Shown in pieces: positions 1 to 7,021 of a stretch of 13,747 nucleotides of DNA (position 1 is its first letter; every line of letters begins with the position of its first letter). Under the pieces are notes generated by a model. That model ran no database searches and was not told the origin of the DNA. It worked only from the letters and a program-made list of their open reading frames with translations. The stretch comes from Aureispira sp964445645 (lineage in GTDB: Bacteria > Bacteroidota > Bacteroidia > Chitinophagales > Saprospiraceae), in contig CAYULH010000134.1 of the NCBI GenBank assembly GCA_964445645.1, forward strand, positions 1 through 13,747, read 5' to 3'. The translations under genes were made by a program, and so were the position numbers.

Positions 1-63
1 AAAAGAATCGAGGAAGGTGTAAAAAGAGGAATCGGGATGGAGTTGGAATTGGGCGAAAGCTGA
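1..63 (+). CDS. C-terminal end of an unidentified protein (5' truncated by window edge)
   Basis: Frame 1 is open from the first base to a TGA at 61-63. It encodes 20 charged residues beginning KRIEEGVKRGIGMELE and ending LGES. The composition (many K/E/R/G) is typical of a soluble protein's C-terminal helix. The family cannot be named from so little sequence. A 20-codon open frame can occur by chance, so the call rests on the protein-like composition and on the lack of coding signal immediately downstream. Confidence 0.45.
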   Translation, partial: KRIEEGVKRGIGMELELGES

Positions 64-495
64 GGGAGTATTCCATACGATGCTTAGAAATAGGCATAGT
101 GTCCCCTGTAGTAATTTGTACATGAATTACAGTGTGTTTGGTTGGTTGGTTTGGGAAAAAAGCCCCGATGCTTGCTGTGGGGACAAGGAGGGGGGAGTCT
201 TTGTTGTTGTAAATATACGTTTAAAAACATAATTAGTCTATTATCAGTAATTATTGATTTTGGGAAACAGTGATTGTAAGAGGAAATACCCAAATTTATT
301 TTATTCTAAAATCTTCTTTTCTAATAAAAAACACCAAGTACACCTGACATATAGCCATTCAATAAGCTATAAGTTGTCATCTTCCGTTTTGAGTATTCAG
401 AGTATTTTTAGTATCTTGCATTCTATTTATCAAGGTACTAGATACAAAATTATGCTCCTAGTGACCTATTAAAAAAGCAACAGAAGGGACTATTT
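64..495. other. Intergenic region with no convincing gene
   Basis: This 432-nt stretch has only short open frames with unconvincing composition. An interrupted inverted repeat, GTAATT (111-116) and AATTAC (125-130), encloses TGTACA. Next to it is a GG-tract run, GGTTGGTTGGTTTGGG (140-155), then a short CCCC/GGGG pair near 163-183. The hairpin could belong to the end of the upstream gene, but no U-tract follows it. The region presumably holds the promoter of the acylase gene. No clear TTG/TAnnTTTG pair was found. AAGGGA, about 8 nt before the ATG at 496, is a possible ribosome binding site. Confidence 0.5.
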
Positions 496-1512
496 ATGAG
501 CTTATTAAAGTTACTTTTATCACTAACTTGTACTATTCTACTTATTTGGCTATTGGGGAATGCTCGACTTAGTGGAGAAGCAGAGCATGTTATTACAGAC
601 GAGAATGGAAAAGAGCAAGTAGTACCTAGTACAGAGGTTTTGATTCCACCACTGGGCAAACTCTTGAGTCCTGCACATGGATTTTGGCAAAATGCAGAGG
701 GCAGTTTTCCTGATTTAGAAACGAGTTTGGAGCACTCTACGCTATCTGCACCTGTTAATGTTTATTATGATGATCGTTTGGTGCCTCATATTTTTGCTCA
801 AAATACCAAAGATGCGCTTTTTGCTCAGGGATATGTCACGGCATCCTTGCGCTTGTGGCAAATGGAATTGCAAACCCATTCAGCGGCAGGCCGCTTGGCC
901 GAAATTTTGGGAACAACTCAACAAATACGCCAAATTTTGTCGGCTCGTGACAAAGAAACACGTCGTTTGGGTTTGCCTTGGGCTGCAGAGCGTTATATGG
1001 AAAAGGCAGCAAAAGACCCCCAACAAATGGAGGCTTTGCAAGCCTATGCTGATGGAGTTAATGCTTATATCGCTTCTTTGTCCTATGATGATTTGCCCTT
1101 GTTTTACAAATTACAAGATTATTGGCCAGAGGAATGGACTCCCCTTAAGTCGGCTCTGCTCCTAAAAAATATGGGGCTTATGCTCACCAACAAAAATCAC
1201 GATTTTGAGCTAACGGCTGTTTTGCAAGAAATTGGTTTAGAGGAATTTGATCGGCTGTATGGAGAGTATTTTGAGGAGCAATCTCCCATTATCTTAGACA
1301 CAGTTGCTATTGAGCAACCCCAAGTAATTGCCCAAGATGATCCTATTCGGTTGTACTTGGGGAATATAGGGTTAGATAGTCTTACACGTGATCTTTCGCC
1401 CAAGGGCATTGGGAGTAATAACTGGGCAGTTGCTGGTGCCAAAACAGCCTCTGGTTATCCTATTTTATGCAGGAATAGGCTTCGCATTCTCAGAAAGCAT
1501 GGATTTCAATGA
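496..1512 (+). CDS. Penicillin acylase family protein, N-terminal part (genuine to 1470; frame runs into an assembly scar)
   Basis: This encodes the alpha-chain region and the start of the beta chain of an N-terminal-nucleophile amidohydrolase. Family members hydrolyse amide bonds of acylated substrates such as penicillins, cephalosporins or acyl-homoserine lactones; the substrate here cannot be told. Residues 1-22 are a hydrophobic signal or anchor segment, suggesting periplasmic action. Family blocks follow: LGKLLSPAHGFWQNAE near 50, VYYDDRLVPHIFAQNTKDAL near 90, then QGYVTASLRLWQMELQTHSA. The autoprocessing site lies between G306 and S307, with S307-N-N-W starting the beta chain. Only 496-1470 (325 codons) is genuine. 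The codons from 1471 to the TGA at 1510-1512 come from unrelated sequence. Joining codon 325 to position 1648 restores the gene. The start is the first ATG, directly before the signal segment. Confidence 0.9.
   Translation: MSLLKLLLSLTCTILLIWLLGNARLSGEAEHVITDENGKEQVVPSTEVLIPPLGKLLSPAHGFWQNAEGSFPDLETSLEHSTLSAPVNVYYDDRLVPHIFAQNTKDALFAQGYVTASLRLWQMELQTHSAAGRLAEILGTTQQIRQILSARDKETRRLGLPWAAERYMEKAAKDPQQMEALQAYADGVNAYIASLSYDDLPLFYKLQDYWPEEWTPLKSALLLKNMGLMLTNKNHDFELTAVLQEIGLEEFDRLYGEYFEEQSPIILDTVAIEQPQVIAQDDPIRLYLGNIGLDSLTRDLSPKGIGSNNWAVAGAKTASGYPILCRNRLRILRKHGFQ
1418..1470 (+). repeat. Left copy of a 53-bp direct repeat (assembly duplication)
   Basis: These 53 bases recur without a mismatch at 1595-1647, just after the run of Ns. 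They code for the residues following the catalytic serine (NWAVAGAKTASGYPILC). A 53-bp identity flanking a gap is the expected result of two contigs whose overlapping ends were scaffolded but not merged. Confidence 0.95.
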
Positions 1513-1584
1513 TGCGATTTATGCGTTCAGCGACTTGCTCCGGACGTTCATCCGCATCAATGTCGGCAACGCTCAATCGGAGGA
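1471..1584 (-). other. Unrelated 114-bp fragment inside the acylase gene, probably a chimeric contig end
   Basis: The sequence between the left repeat copy and the Ns does not continue the acylase. It has about 49% G+C (56 of 114), above the AT-rich surroundings. On the minus strand, 1582 to 1490 is open and ends in TGA. It reads LRLSVADIDADERP followed by EQVAERINRIIEIHAF, 30 protein-like residues that resemble the end of a real gene, loosely of the small-molecule kinase type. That resemblance is only an impression. The likely source is another locus or a contaminating read joined to the contig end. Confidence 0.75.
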
Positions 1585-1594
1585 NNNNNNNNNN
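1585..1594. other. Assembly gap (10 Ns)
   Basis: Ten consecutive Ns form a conventional scaffold gap of arbitrary length. The 53-bp repeat on both sides shows that the flanking contigs really overlap, so no bases are missing. The 177 nt from 1471 to 1647 should be removed. Confidence 0.98.
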
Positions 1595-1647
1595 ATAACT
1601 GGGCAGTTGCTGGTGCCAAAACAGCCTCTGGTTATCCTATTTTATGC
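1595..1647 (+). repeat. Right copy of the 53-bp direct repeat (assembly duplication)
   Basis: This is identical to 1418-1470. Here the reading continues correctly into NDPHLKLNLPAIW, the family's expected sequence after the nucleophile region, so this side carries the true downstream junction. Confidence 0.95.
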
Positions 1648-3171
1648 AATGATCCCCACCTAAAGCTTAATTTGCCAGCTATTTGGTTTGAAATTCAAAT
1701 AAAAACCCCAGAATACAACAGCTATGGAGCAACTTTGCCCGGTGCTCCGGGGGTTATTTCTGGATTTAATGAGCATATTGCTTGGGGCGTAACTAATGTA
1801 AGCCATGACGTAAAAGATTGGTATGCTATACAGTGGAAAGACGATAGCAAAGCAGAATATTGGTTTGATAGCAGCTACAGAGCAGCCAGTATGCGTATAG
1901 AAACAATAAAAATACGAGATGCAGAACCACTGCTTGATACCATTTATATGACACATATAGGGCCTGTAACCAAGGAGACAGAGGAACGTGATTTTGCACT
2001 TCGTTGGACATTGCACGATCCTTCAGAGGAGGCATTGACGTTTTTGAAATTGATGCGTGCAACCAATTATAAGGATTATAAGGATGCTATTCGGCATTTT
2101 GCTTGTCCTGCTCAAAATTTTGTTTTTGCGGCCAAGGATGGAGATATTGCGCTTTGGACACAGGGCAAATTACCCCTTAGAAAAGAGCGTCAAGGCCGTT
2201 TTGTGCAGCAAGGAACTCGAAGCAGTGAACTGTGGTCGGGATTTATTCCTCAAGAACATATTCCACACGAGTACAATCCAGAGAAAAAATTTGTAGCCTC
2301 TGCTAATCAGCATTCTGTCCATCCGAGTAATTATCCTTATGATTATTATGGCTATTTTGAAGAGTACAGAGGGCGTTATCTCAATCGCCGCTTGGCCGAA
2401 ATGGACAGCATCACAGTTGCGGACATGAAGGCATTACAGTATGATGCTTATAGTGTCAAGGCTGAAGATTTTATGGCTTTGCTCAAAGAACATTTGCAAA
2501 AAGGGCAATTAGACAAGGAAGCGTTGGAAATATGGCATTTGCTCAAGGATTGGGATTATAGGTTTAGTCGGGAGCAAATAGCACCAACTATTTTTGAGCA
2601 ATGGTTTGACAGCTTGGAAGTGTTGGTATATGATGAGTTTTGGTTGACCGATAGTGCTAGTGGCAAGCATCATCTCTTTCCAGATGAGTTCAATTTGTTG
2701 CAATTATTGAAGCGTGATACAGGCAATGTGTATATTGATTACAAAAGAACACCCAATAAGCGCGAAACAGTAGCCGATATTATTACATTGGCTTTTCAGC
2801 AAATTGTTGGAGAAATCCCTAAAGATGAAAAGGGGAATATATTAACTTGGGGGGCAAGGCGTAGTTCAACTATTAAGCATCTGGCCAAAGTACCTATATT
2901 TGGAGTTCAAGACATCCCTTCGGACGGTCATCCTTCGACACTGAATGCTTTAGGCGACCGTCCTGGGCCTTCGTGGCGTATGGTGGTGGCATTGGGGCCA
3001 GAAGTAGAGGCTTATGGTATTTATCCCGGTGGGCAATCAGAAAATCCAGGTAGTTTTTATTACAAGAATATGATAGAAAAATGGTCAAAAGGTAATTATT
3101 ATACCTTATTATTTATGAAGGATGAAACGGATAAAGCAGATCGAATAGTGTTCCAGCAGCGTTTTGAGTAA
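1597..3171 (+). CDS. Penicillin acylase family protein, C-terminal part (beta chain; 5' end lost in the assembly gap)
   Basis: The frame is open from the gap to TAA at 3169-3171 and continues the gene at 496. Joined at 1470/1648, the product is 325 + 507 = 832 residues, the usual size of this family in Bacteroidota. Beta-chain hallmarks are CNDPHLKLNLPAIWFEIQI, APGVISGFNEHIAWGVTNV, HIGPVTKE and SANQHSVHPSNYPYDY. The Asn of that last block is residue 545 of the joined protein. It is beta-239 counted from S307, close to the oxyanion-hole Asn beta-241 of E. coli penicillin G acylase. The C-terminal part keeps family blocks such as PSDGHPSTLNA, GPSWRMVVALG and YPGGQSENPGS. The gene is therefore intact in the organism. 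It stands alone; the next gene begins 347 nt downstream. Substrate unknown. Confidence 0.92.
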   Translation, partial: NWAVAGAKTASGYPILCNDPHLKLNLPAIWFEIQIKTPEYNSYGATLPGAPGVISGFNEHIAWGVTNVSHDVKDWYAIQWKDDSKAEYWFDSSYRAASMRIETIKIRDAEPLLDTIYMTHIGPVTKETEERDFALRWTLHDPSEEALTFLKLMRATNYKDYKDAIRHFACPAQNFVFAAKDGDIALWTQGKLPLRKERQGRFVQQGTRSSELWSGFIPQEHIPHEYNPEKKFVASANQHSVHPSNYPYDYYGYFEEYRGRYLNRRLAEMDSITVADMKALQYDAYSVKAEDFMALLKEHLQKGQLDKEALEIWHLLKDWDYRFSREQIAPTIFEQWFDSLEVLVYDEFWLTDSASGKHHLFPDEFNLLQLLKRDTGNVYIDYKRTPNKRETVADIITLAFQQIVGEIPKDEKGNILTWGARRSSTIKHLAKVPIFGVQDIPSDGHPSTLNALGDRPGPSWRMVVALGPEVEAYGIYPGGQSENPGSFYYKNMIEKWSKGNYYTLLFMKDETDKADRIVFQQRFE

Positions 3172-3226
3172 TCAAAACAACTTAAATAAATTATAATACT
3201 TCCTGGATTAGTGCGCTTTGCTTATG

Positions 3227-3268
3227 AGCTCACCTACGGTTCGGTTTAGCTCGCTTCGCTCGTGAGCT
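3227..3268. repeat. Hairpin-forming block, possible REP-like element
   Basis: AGCTCAC (3227-3233) is complementary to GTGAGCT (3262-3268). Between them lies AGCTCGCTTCGCTCG, itself partly self-complementary and richer in G+C than the surroundings. Small palindromic blocks of this kind are often dispersed intergenic repeats. Whether it recurs cannot be judged from this window, where it occurs once. Confidence 0.4.
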
Positions 3269-3320
3269 TGGCGTTGCCTCGGTTTTTACTTTTTTTACAC
3301 TCGGAAAGCGATCTGAATGA

Positions 3321-3339
3321 GTTTGTACAGTGTACAAAC
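3321..3339. promoter_or_regulatory. Perfect 19-bp palindrome, candidate operator
   Basis: GTTTGTACA and TGTACAAAC form perfect 9-bp arms around a central G. The symmetry extends imperfectly outward: CTGA 3313-3316 with TCAG 3343-3346, AGC 3307-3309 with GCT 3350-3352, and T7 3290-3296 with A8 3353-3360. The T-tract comes first and the A-tract last, so neither strand has the U-tail of an intrinsic terminator. The core has the size and symmetry of a dimeric repressor site. It lies 180 nt before the OmpA start. Function is inferred. Confidence 0.4.
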
Positions 3340-3375
3340 GAATCAGTAAGCTAAAAAAAATCTTGTATATAATTG

Positions 3376-3466
3376 ATTATCAACCTTTTACAGCTTTGCT
3401 TGTCTTTCTGCAATAAATTGATAATCAGTTAGATACGATTTCCACCGAAGTAAGGTAAATTATCAA
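3376..3466. repeat. Three ATTATCAA boxes at 41-42 nt spacing in alternating orientation
   Basis: The boxes are ATTATCAA at 3376-3383, its complement TTGATAAT at 3418-3425, and ATTATCAA at 3459-3466. The first two extend to a 10-bp inverted repeat (TGATTATCAA 3374-3383, TTGATAATCA 3418-3427). Centre spacings of 42 and 41 nt are close to four helical turns. The DNA is AT-rich, so chance is possible, but the regular spacing upstream of the OmpA operon suggests a binding array. Confidence 0.3.
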
Positions 3467-3518
3467 TTAAAAATACAAAAAAATACACCCAAATATTCCT
3501 ACAATAAATAAACACCCC

Positions 3519-5042
3519 ATGCAGCGAAAAAATACTACATACGCCCTTTTTGCAGGCATTGCTCTGGTAGCTTGGATGGCTGCTGGGAGTTTACTGTACT
3601 CCAATCAATGCTGTACACCGCTTGGGAATGAGTCTTATGGGGGGCAATTACTTATTCAAGATGGCAATCATTTTAGAGTAGAGCATAATGAAGTAATTGC
3701 GTTCCCCTACAACAGCGACCAACTTATTTTGTCAGAACAAGTAAGTGAAGAGCTATTTAAGGTAGTGCGTTACATCAAATCCAATCCCGTCAAAAGTTTA
3801 ACCATTATAGGCTTGTTTTTGGGCAAGGAGTCAGGTGGCCCAGATCTAGGAAAGGCACGTGCAGAGGCTTTGAGAAATGTGTTTATAGAAGCAGGAACGC
3901 CAGAGTATCAAATTCATACTGCTATTGGAAGACGAGATGATTTGGCACTGAACGAGTCAGGAGAAGTGTTATTGGGAGGCATTGATTTTGCATTTGATTG
4001 TTTAGATCCCTTTGAGCTTAGTGACCCTGCTTATCGTTTTTCGACAAAAGTGATAGACAATTTTGTATTTGATTACAACAGTTCACAATTCTTGATGCCA
4101 CTGTCTAAAACGATGAAAGAACAAGTGGCTACCGTAGCCCAGTATCTTCAAGAACATCCTGATCGTCAACTCAAAATAACAGGGTACAACCATCCTGATG
4201 AAACACACTATGGAGCCTTGGCCAATTTGGGCTTGGCTAGAGCCAATACTGTTCGCAATTTGTTCTTAGAGGCAGGCGCACCTGCTTTTCAATTGATAAT
4301 TGACGGCATTGCTGAGGAGCGATTGGCGGTATTGCCATCAGAATTATACGATAAGTTTTTGCCCAATGCCTTAGGTTTTAGATTTGATGCCTTGTCTAAA
4401 CAACGGGTTAATAAATGGGAGCAAAAGGTGAAACGCACAGAAGAAGCACTCAAAAAACGGGGTGTTTTCCGATTTAAGGATTTTGGCGTAGAGGAGGCAA
4501 AAATAGTTGTTGATGATGAATTAAAAATTTATCTAAATGAATTAATTTTGTATCTTGGTAGTAGACCAAAATCAATGGTTTATATTGTAGGACATAGCAA
4601 CCAACTAGCAACCAAGGAGGAAAGTGCGCTGAAAGGCAAAGAACGGGCAGATTATGTGCGAAATTTTTTGATAGAACAAGGAATTGCTCCTGCAAGAATA
4701 AAGGCCACAACAGCAGGCGATTCGCATCCTTTGGGCAAGCGTGAAACACGCTATGGACAACAAATTAACAGGCGAGTAGATGTTTTTGTTTCTTATAATG
4801 GCGAAGAGCCGCAACTCTATATTTTGCCTCCTGTTTCTACAGAAGAGGAAACAGAGGTAGAGCAACCCAAAGAAAAAAGTACTACTACAGAAAAAAGAAC
4901 TGTTACTGCTATAGAAAAAACAGATACAGCTAAAATAATAGAAGCTTCGACAGTAGAGCCAAAAGCAGAAACAGCAGTAGAGGAGCCAAAAGAGGAAGAG
5001 GAAACAATGACAGAACAAGACTCTACTCAAAAGTTCCAATAA
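3519..5042 (+). CDS. Triple OmpA-domain membrane-anchored protein
   Basis: This 507-residue protein has an N-terminal hydrophobic segment (about 8-27), basic residues before it (R3, K4) and two cysteines just after (C31, C32). That points to an inner-membrane anchor with a periplasmic body. Three OmpA-like domains follow. Domain 1 (about 58-150) contains AFPYNSDQLILSE. Domain 2 (about 178-275) contains FVFDYNSSQFLMP and LGLARANTVRNLFLEAG. Domain 3 (about 318-424) contains VGHSNQLATKEE, ERADYVRNFLIEQGI and the INRRVDVFV ending typical of peptidoglycan-binding OmpA domains. Only domain 3 has that canonical ending; 1 and 2 look divergent. Residues 437-507 are a charged, T/E/K-rich, probably disordered tail. 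The gene is followed after 48 nt by the coiled-coil gene on the same strand, so they are likely cotranscribed. A role in attaching the envelope to peptidoglycan is inferred from the domains. Confidence 0.88.
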   Translation: MQRKNTTYALFAGIALVAWMAAGSLLYSNQCCTPLGNESYGGQLLIQDGNHFRVEHNEVIAFPYNSDQLILSEQVSEELFKVVRYIKSNPVKSLTIIGLFLGKESGGPDLGKARAEALRNVFIEAGTPEYQIHTAIGRRDDLALNESGEVLLGGIDFAFDCLDPFELSDPAYRFSTKVIDNFVFDYNSSQFLMPLSKTMKEQVATVAQYLQEHPDRQLKITGYNHPDETHYGALANLGLARANTVRNLFLEAGAPAFQLIIDGIAEERLAVLPSELYDKFLPNALGFRFDALSKQRVNKWEQKVKRTEEALKKRGVFRFKDFGVEEAKIVVDDELKIYLNELILYLGSRPKSMVYIVGHSNQLATKEESALKGKERADYVRNFLIEQGIAPARIKATTAGDSHPLGKRETRYGQQINRRVDVFVSYNGEEPQLYILPPVSTEEETEVEQPKEKSTTTEKRTVTAIEKTDTAKIIEASTVEPKAETAVEEPKEEEETMTEQDSTQKFQ

Positions 5043-5090
5043 AATTAATTGAATAATCCTCTAAAAAGAGATGAAGTAAAAAAATAGACT

Positions 5091-7007
5091 ATGACTTGTG
5101 CTCTCATTATGTTGGTGTTTACAGCAGGTGCCGCAGTTTTAGGTTATCTAATAGCTTATTTCTTGCGCCCAATCCCCACTGATGCTTCTCCAGCAAGCAG
5201 CCCCGGAGGCAAGGGTAATGGTGCCTCTAACAAAGCACAATCCGAAAAAACAAAACGCGAATTAGAAAAAATCAAAAAACGCTATGATGAGTTGTATGAT
5301 AGCAAGTTGAATGTAGATACAGCTTTGATGGCGGCCGAAAGCACCTTGGAAGGGCTTAAAATGGATTATGAACGCCTAGAGAGAGATTTGTCAGGTAATA
5401 ATAATCGCAACAAAGAATTACAGGAAAATTTTGATAAGTACAAGAATAAGAAAGAAGACGAAATCAAAGAATTGCGTCTAAAAACTAAAAAAGCTACTGA
5501 TAATTATGAAAATGTCAAGTTCAAGCTTGCTAAGTCCAATCGCATCAACGAAAAGCTACAAGAGAGTTTAGTACAGCTCAAAGAGGAAAATACCAACTTA
5601 TCTATGGAGTTGGAGGAGGCCAAGGAAGAAATGGAAGTGGTCAATGCTTCTATGGCAGAGCTAAAAACAGATTATTCTGATATAAAAAGCAAAGCAGAAG
5701 ATTACAATAATCAATTGGCTGCTTGGCAGGAAAAGTACCAGAGTCTTAACTTATCTTACGAAAATAATCAAGCCGAAAAAGAGCAATTGGTCAAGGCTTA
5801 TGAATCGCACCAAGCCAGCACCAGTACAGAAATAGAAAAACTGAGTTCGCATTTGCAATCGCTGCAAAAACAACTCGAACAATCCAATCAGCAAAAAATA
5901 GATTATGCCGAGGCTTACAATGCCTTAGAACACAACCACAAAGAAGTTGCCGCAGAATTGGAAGAGCGCAAGCGCAAAGCAGCCGAAGAACTGGCAAAAA
6001 TTCAGGAGTATTTCAAGGATTTGGAGAAGGATTATGAAGCCATTCAACAAAGAGAAAATTTGCTGGATGAACGTTTTAACTCTTTGCAGCATAAGCACAA
6101 TGATTTGGAAGATGCTTATCATAATACTGTAGAGGAAAAACAAAACTTGGAAGAAGCATATCAAGCCTACAAAGTCTCTGCCAAGGAAGAGTACAAAAAG
6201 CTAGAAGCAGATGCCAAAGAATGGTTAGAAAAATTGGAATCATACAGTGTAGAGTTGTCTCAACACAAGGAAATGGCCGAAGAATTAGAGGCCAACAAAA
6301 AACAATTGGTCTTAGAATTGGAGAAAACCAAAAAACGTTACAAAAAAGAACTTACTCTATCAGGAGGCGAGTTAGAGGCACTCAACGAAACCTTTGAAGG
6401 CTTGAAGGACAAGTATTTTCAAGTAAACAAAGAACTGTCCTCTACTCAACTCGAAAAAGAACGCATTAGCCACCAACACGAACATTTCCAAGAGCAAGTA
6501 AGAGGCGAATTGCAGTTGATTAGAAATGAGAACAAAAGCTTGGCAATGGCTCTAAACAATGCCAAAGCAGAGCGACGGGTGGCAGAACAAGAAAAACAAG
6601 CGCTCTTAGAGCGTATTGAGCAGTTGGAAAATTTTGAAGGAGGAAGTACTCCCGATCAAGCCAAATTAATCAAAATTATTACTCGCTTGCGTAAGAATGT
6701 AGCAGCGCAACAGGAGCAATTGCAACAGGTGCAACACAGGGCCGCTTCTTATCAAGAGCGCATTGCTCAATTGGAGCAAAAACTAGGCGAACAGGGCGAG
6801 CATGTCAGCAAAGATGACTTACAAACCATTGCAGGTATTGACAAGAGTACCGTACAGACATTAGAAGACTTTGGTGTACACACTTTTGCAGCTTTAGCCA
6901 GTTTATCCCAAGAAAATCAAGAATTGTTATCTCAAGTATTAGAAGTACCTATTGACCAAATCAAAGGTTGGATGACGGCTGCTAGTAGTTATTTGGAGCA
7001 AGTGTAG
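5091..7007 (+). CDS. Membrane-anchored long coiled-coil protein with C-terminal helix-hairpin-helix-like module
   Basis: This 638-residue protein has a transmembrane segment at about 3-24 followed by R26 and a basic linker (KGNGASNKAQSEKTKRE). The N-terminal tip has no charge, so the positive-inside rule puts the long body in the cytoplasm. Residues from about 48 to 565 are almost continuous heptad-rich K/E/L/Q/A coiled coil with very few prolines. At 0.15 nm per residue, the rod could reach 75-80 nm. Residues 573-638 form a compact module, DLQTIAGIDKSTVQTLEDFG then VHTFAALASLSQ, like the helix-hairpin-helix units (L..I.GI....L...GI.TF..LA) found at the ends of many bacterial proteins. Such units often bind DNA but also serve protein contacts. 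SMC/Rad50-type Walker motifs are absent. The gene sits 48 nt after the triple-OmpA gene. Its 3' end faces the endonuclease V gene with only 14 nt between them. Confidence 0.8.
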   Translation: MTCALIMLVFTAGAAVLGYLIAYFLRPIPTDASPASSPGGKGNGASNKAQSEKTKRELEKIKKRYDELYDSKLNVDTALMAAESTLEGLKMDYERLERDLSGNNNRNKELQENFDKYKNKKEDEIKELRLKTKKATDNYENVKFKLAKSNRINEKLQESLVQLKEENTNLSMELEEAKEEMEVVNASMAELKTDYSDIKSKAEDYNNQLAAWQEKYQSLNLSYENNQAEKEQLVKAYESHQASTSTEIEKLSSHLQSLQKQLEQSNQQKIDYAEAYNALEHNHKEVAAELEERKRKAAEELAKIQEYFKDLEKDYEAIQQRENLLDERFNSLQHKHNDLEDAYHNTVEEKQNLEEAYQAYKVSAKEEYKKLEADAKEWLEKLESYSVELSQHKEMAEELEANKKQLVLELEKTKKRYKKELTLSGGELEALNETFEGLKDKYFQVNKELSSTQLEKERISHQHEHFQEQVRGELQLIRNENKSLAMALNNAKAERRVAEQEKQALLERIEQLENFEGGSTPDQAKLIKIITRLRKNVAAQQEQLQQVQHRAASYQERIAQLEQKLGEQGEHVSKDDLQTIAGIDKSTVQTLEDFGVHTFAALASLSQENQELLSQVLEVPIDQIKGWMTAASSYLEQV

Positions 7008-7021
7008 GCATGGCCAACGGT

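Larger units (their letters stand above)
3172..3518. other. Intergenic region rich in inverted repeats, upstream of the OmpA/coiled-coil operon
   Basis: No gene is visible in these 347 nt. In order, they hold a hairpin-forming GC-richer block (3227-3268), a T7 tract (3290-3296), a 19-bp palindrome (3321-3339), an A8 tract (3353-3360), and three evenly spaced ATTATCAA boxes (3376-3466). Only AT-rich sequence lies next to the downstream ATG. No standard U-tailed terminator for the acylase gene was found, and no clear TAnnTTTG box was seen for the OmpA gene. Confidence 0.6.

Noticed and set aside
1418..1647. A genuine tandem duplication of the acylase nucleophile region
   Set aside because: The repeat is perfect, borders a ten-N scaffold gap and encloses unrelated sequence. 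Removing it gives an unbroken family alignment, so an assembly cause is far more likely.
1388..1663. A plus-strand open frame crossing the Ns that repeats part of itself on both sides
   Set aside because: It is created by the duplicated 53-bp contig ends and the unknown bases, in a frame different from the acylase; it is not a protein.
3290..3360. Intrinsic terminator of the acylase gene
   Set aside because: The T-tract precedes and the A-tract follows the hairpin, so neither strand produces a hairpin followed by a U-run.
4605..5039. Minus-strand open frame rich in F, Y, S and C opposite the OmpA gene tail
   Set aside because: It mirrors the E/K/T-rich low-complexity coding strand and shows no protein-like pattern.
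5091..7007. SMC or Rad50-type ATPase
   Set aside because: It has a long coiled coil but no Walker A, Walker B or signature motif, and it has an N-terminal membrane segment.
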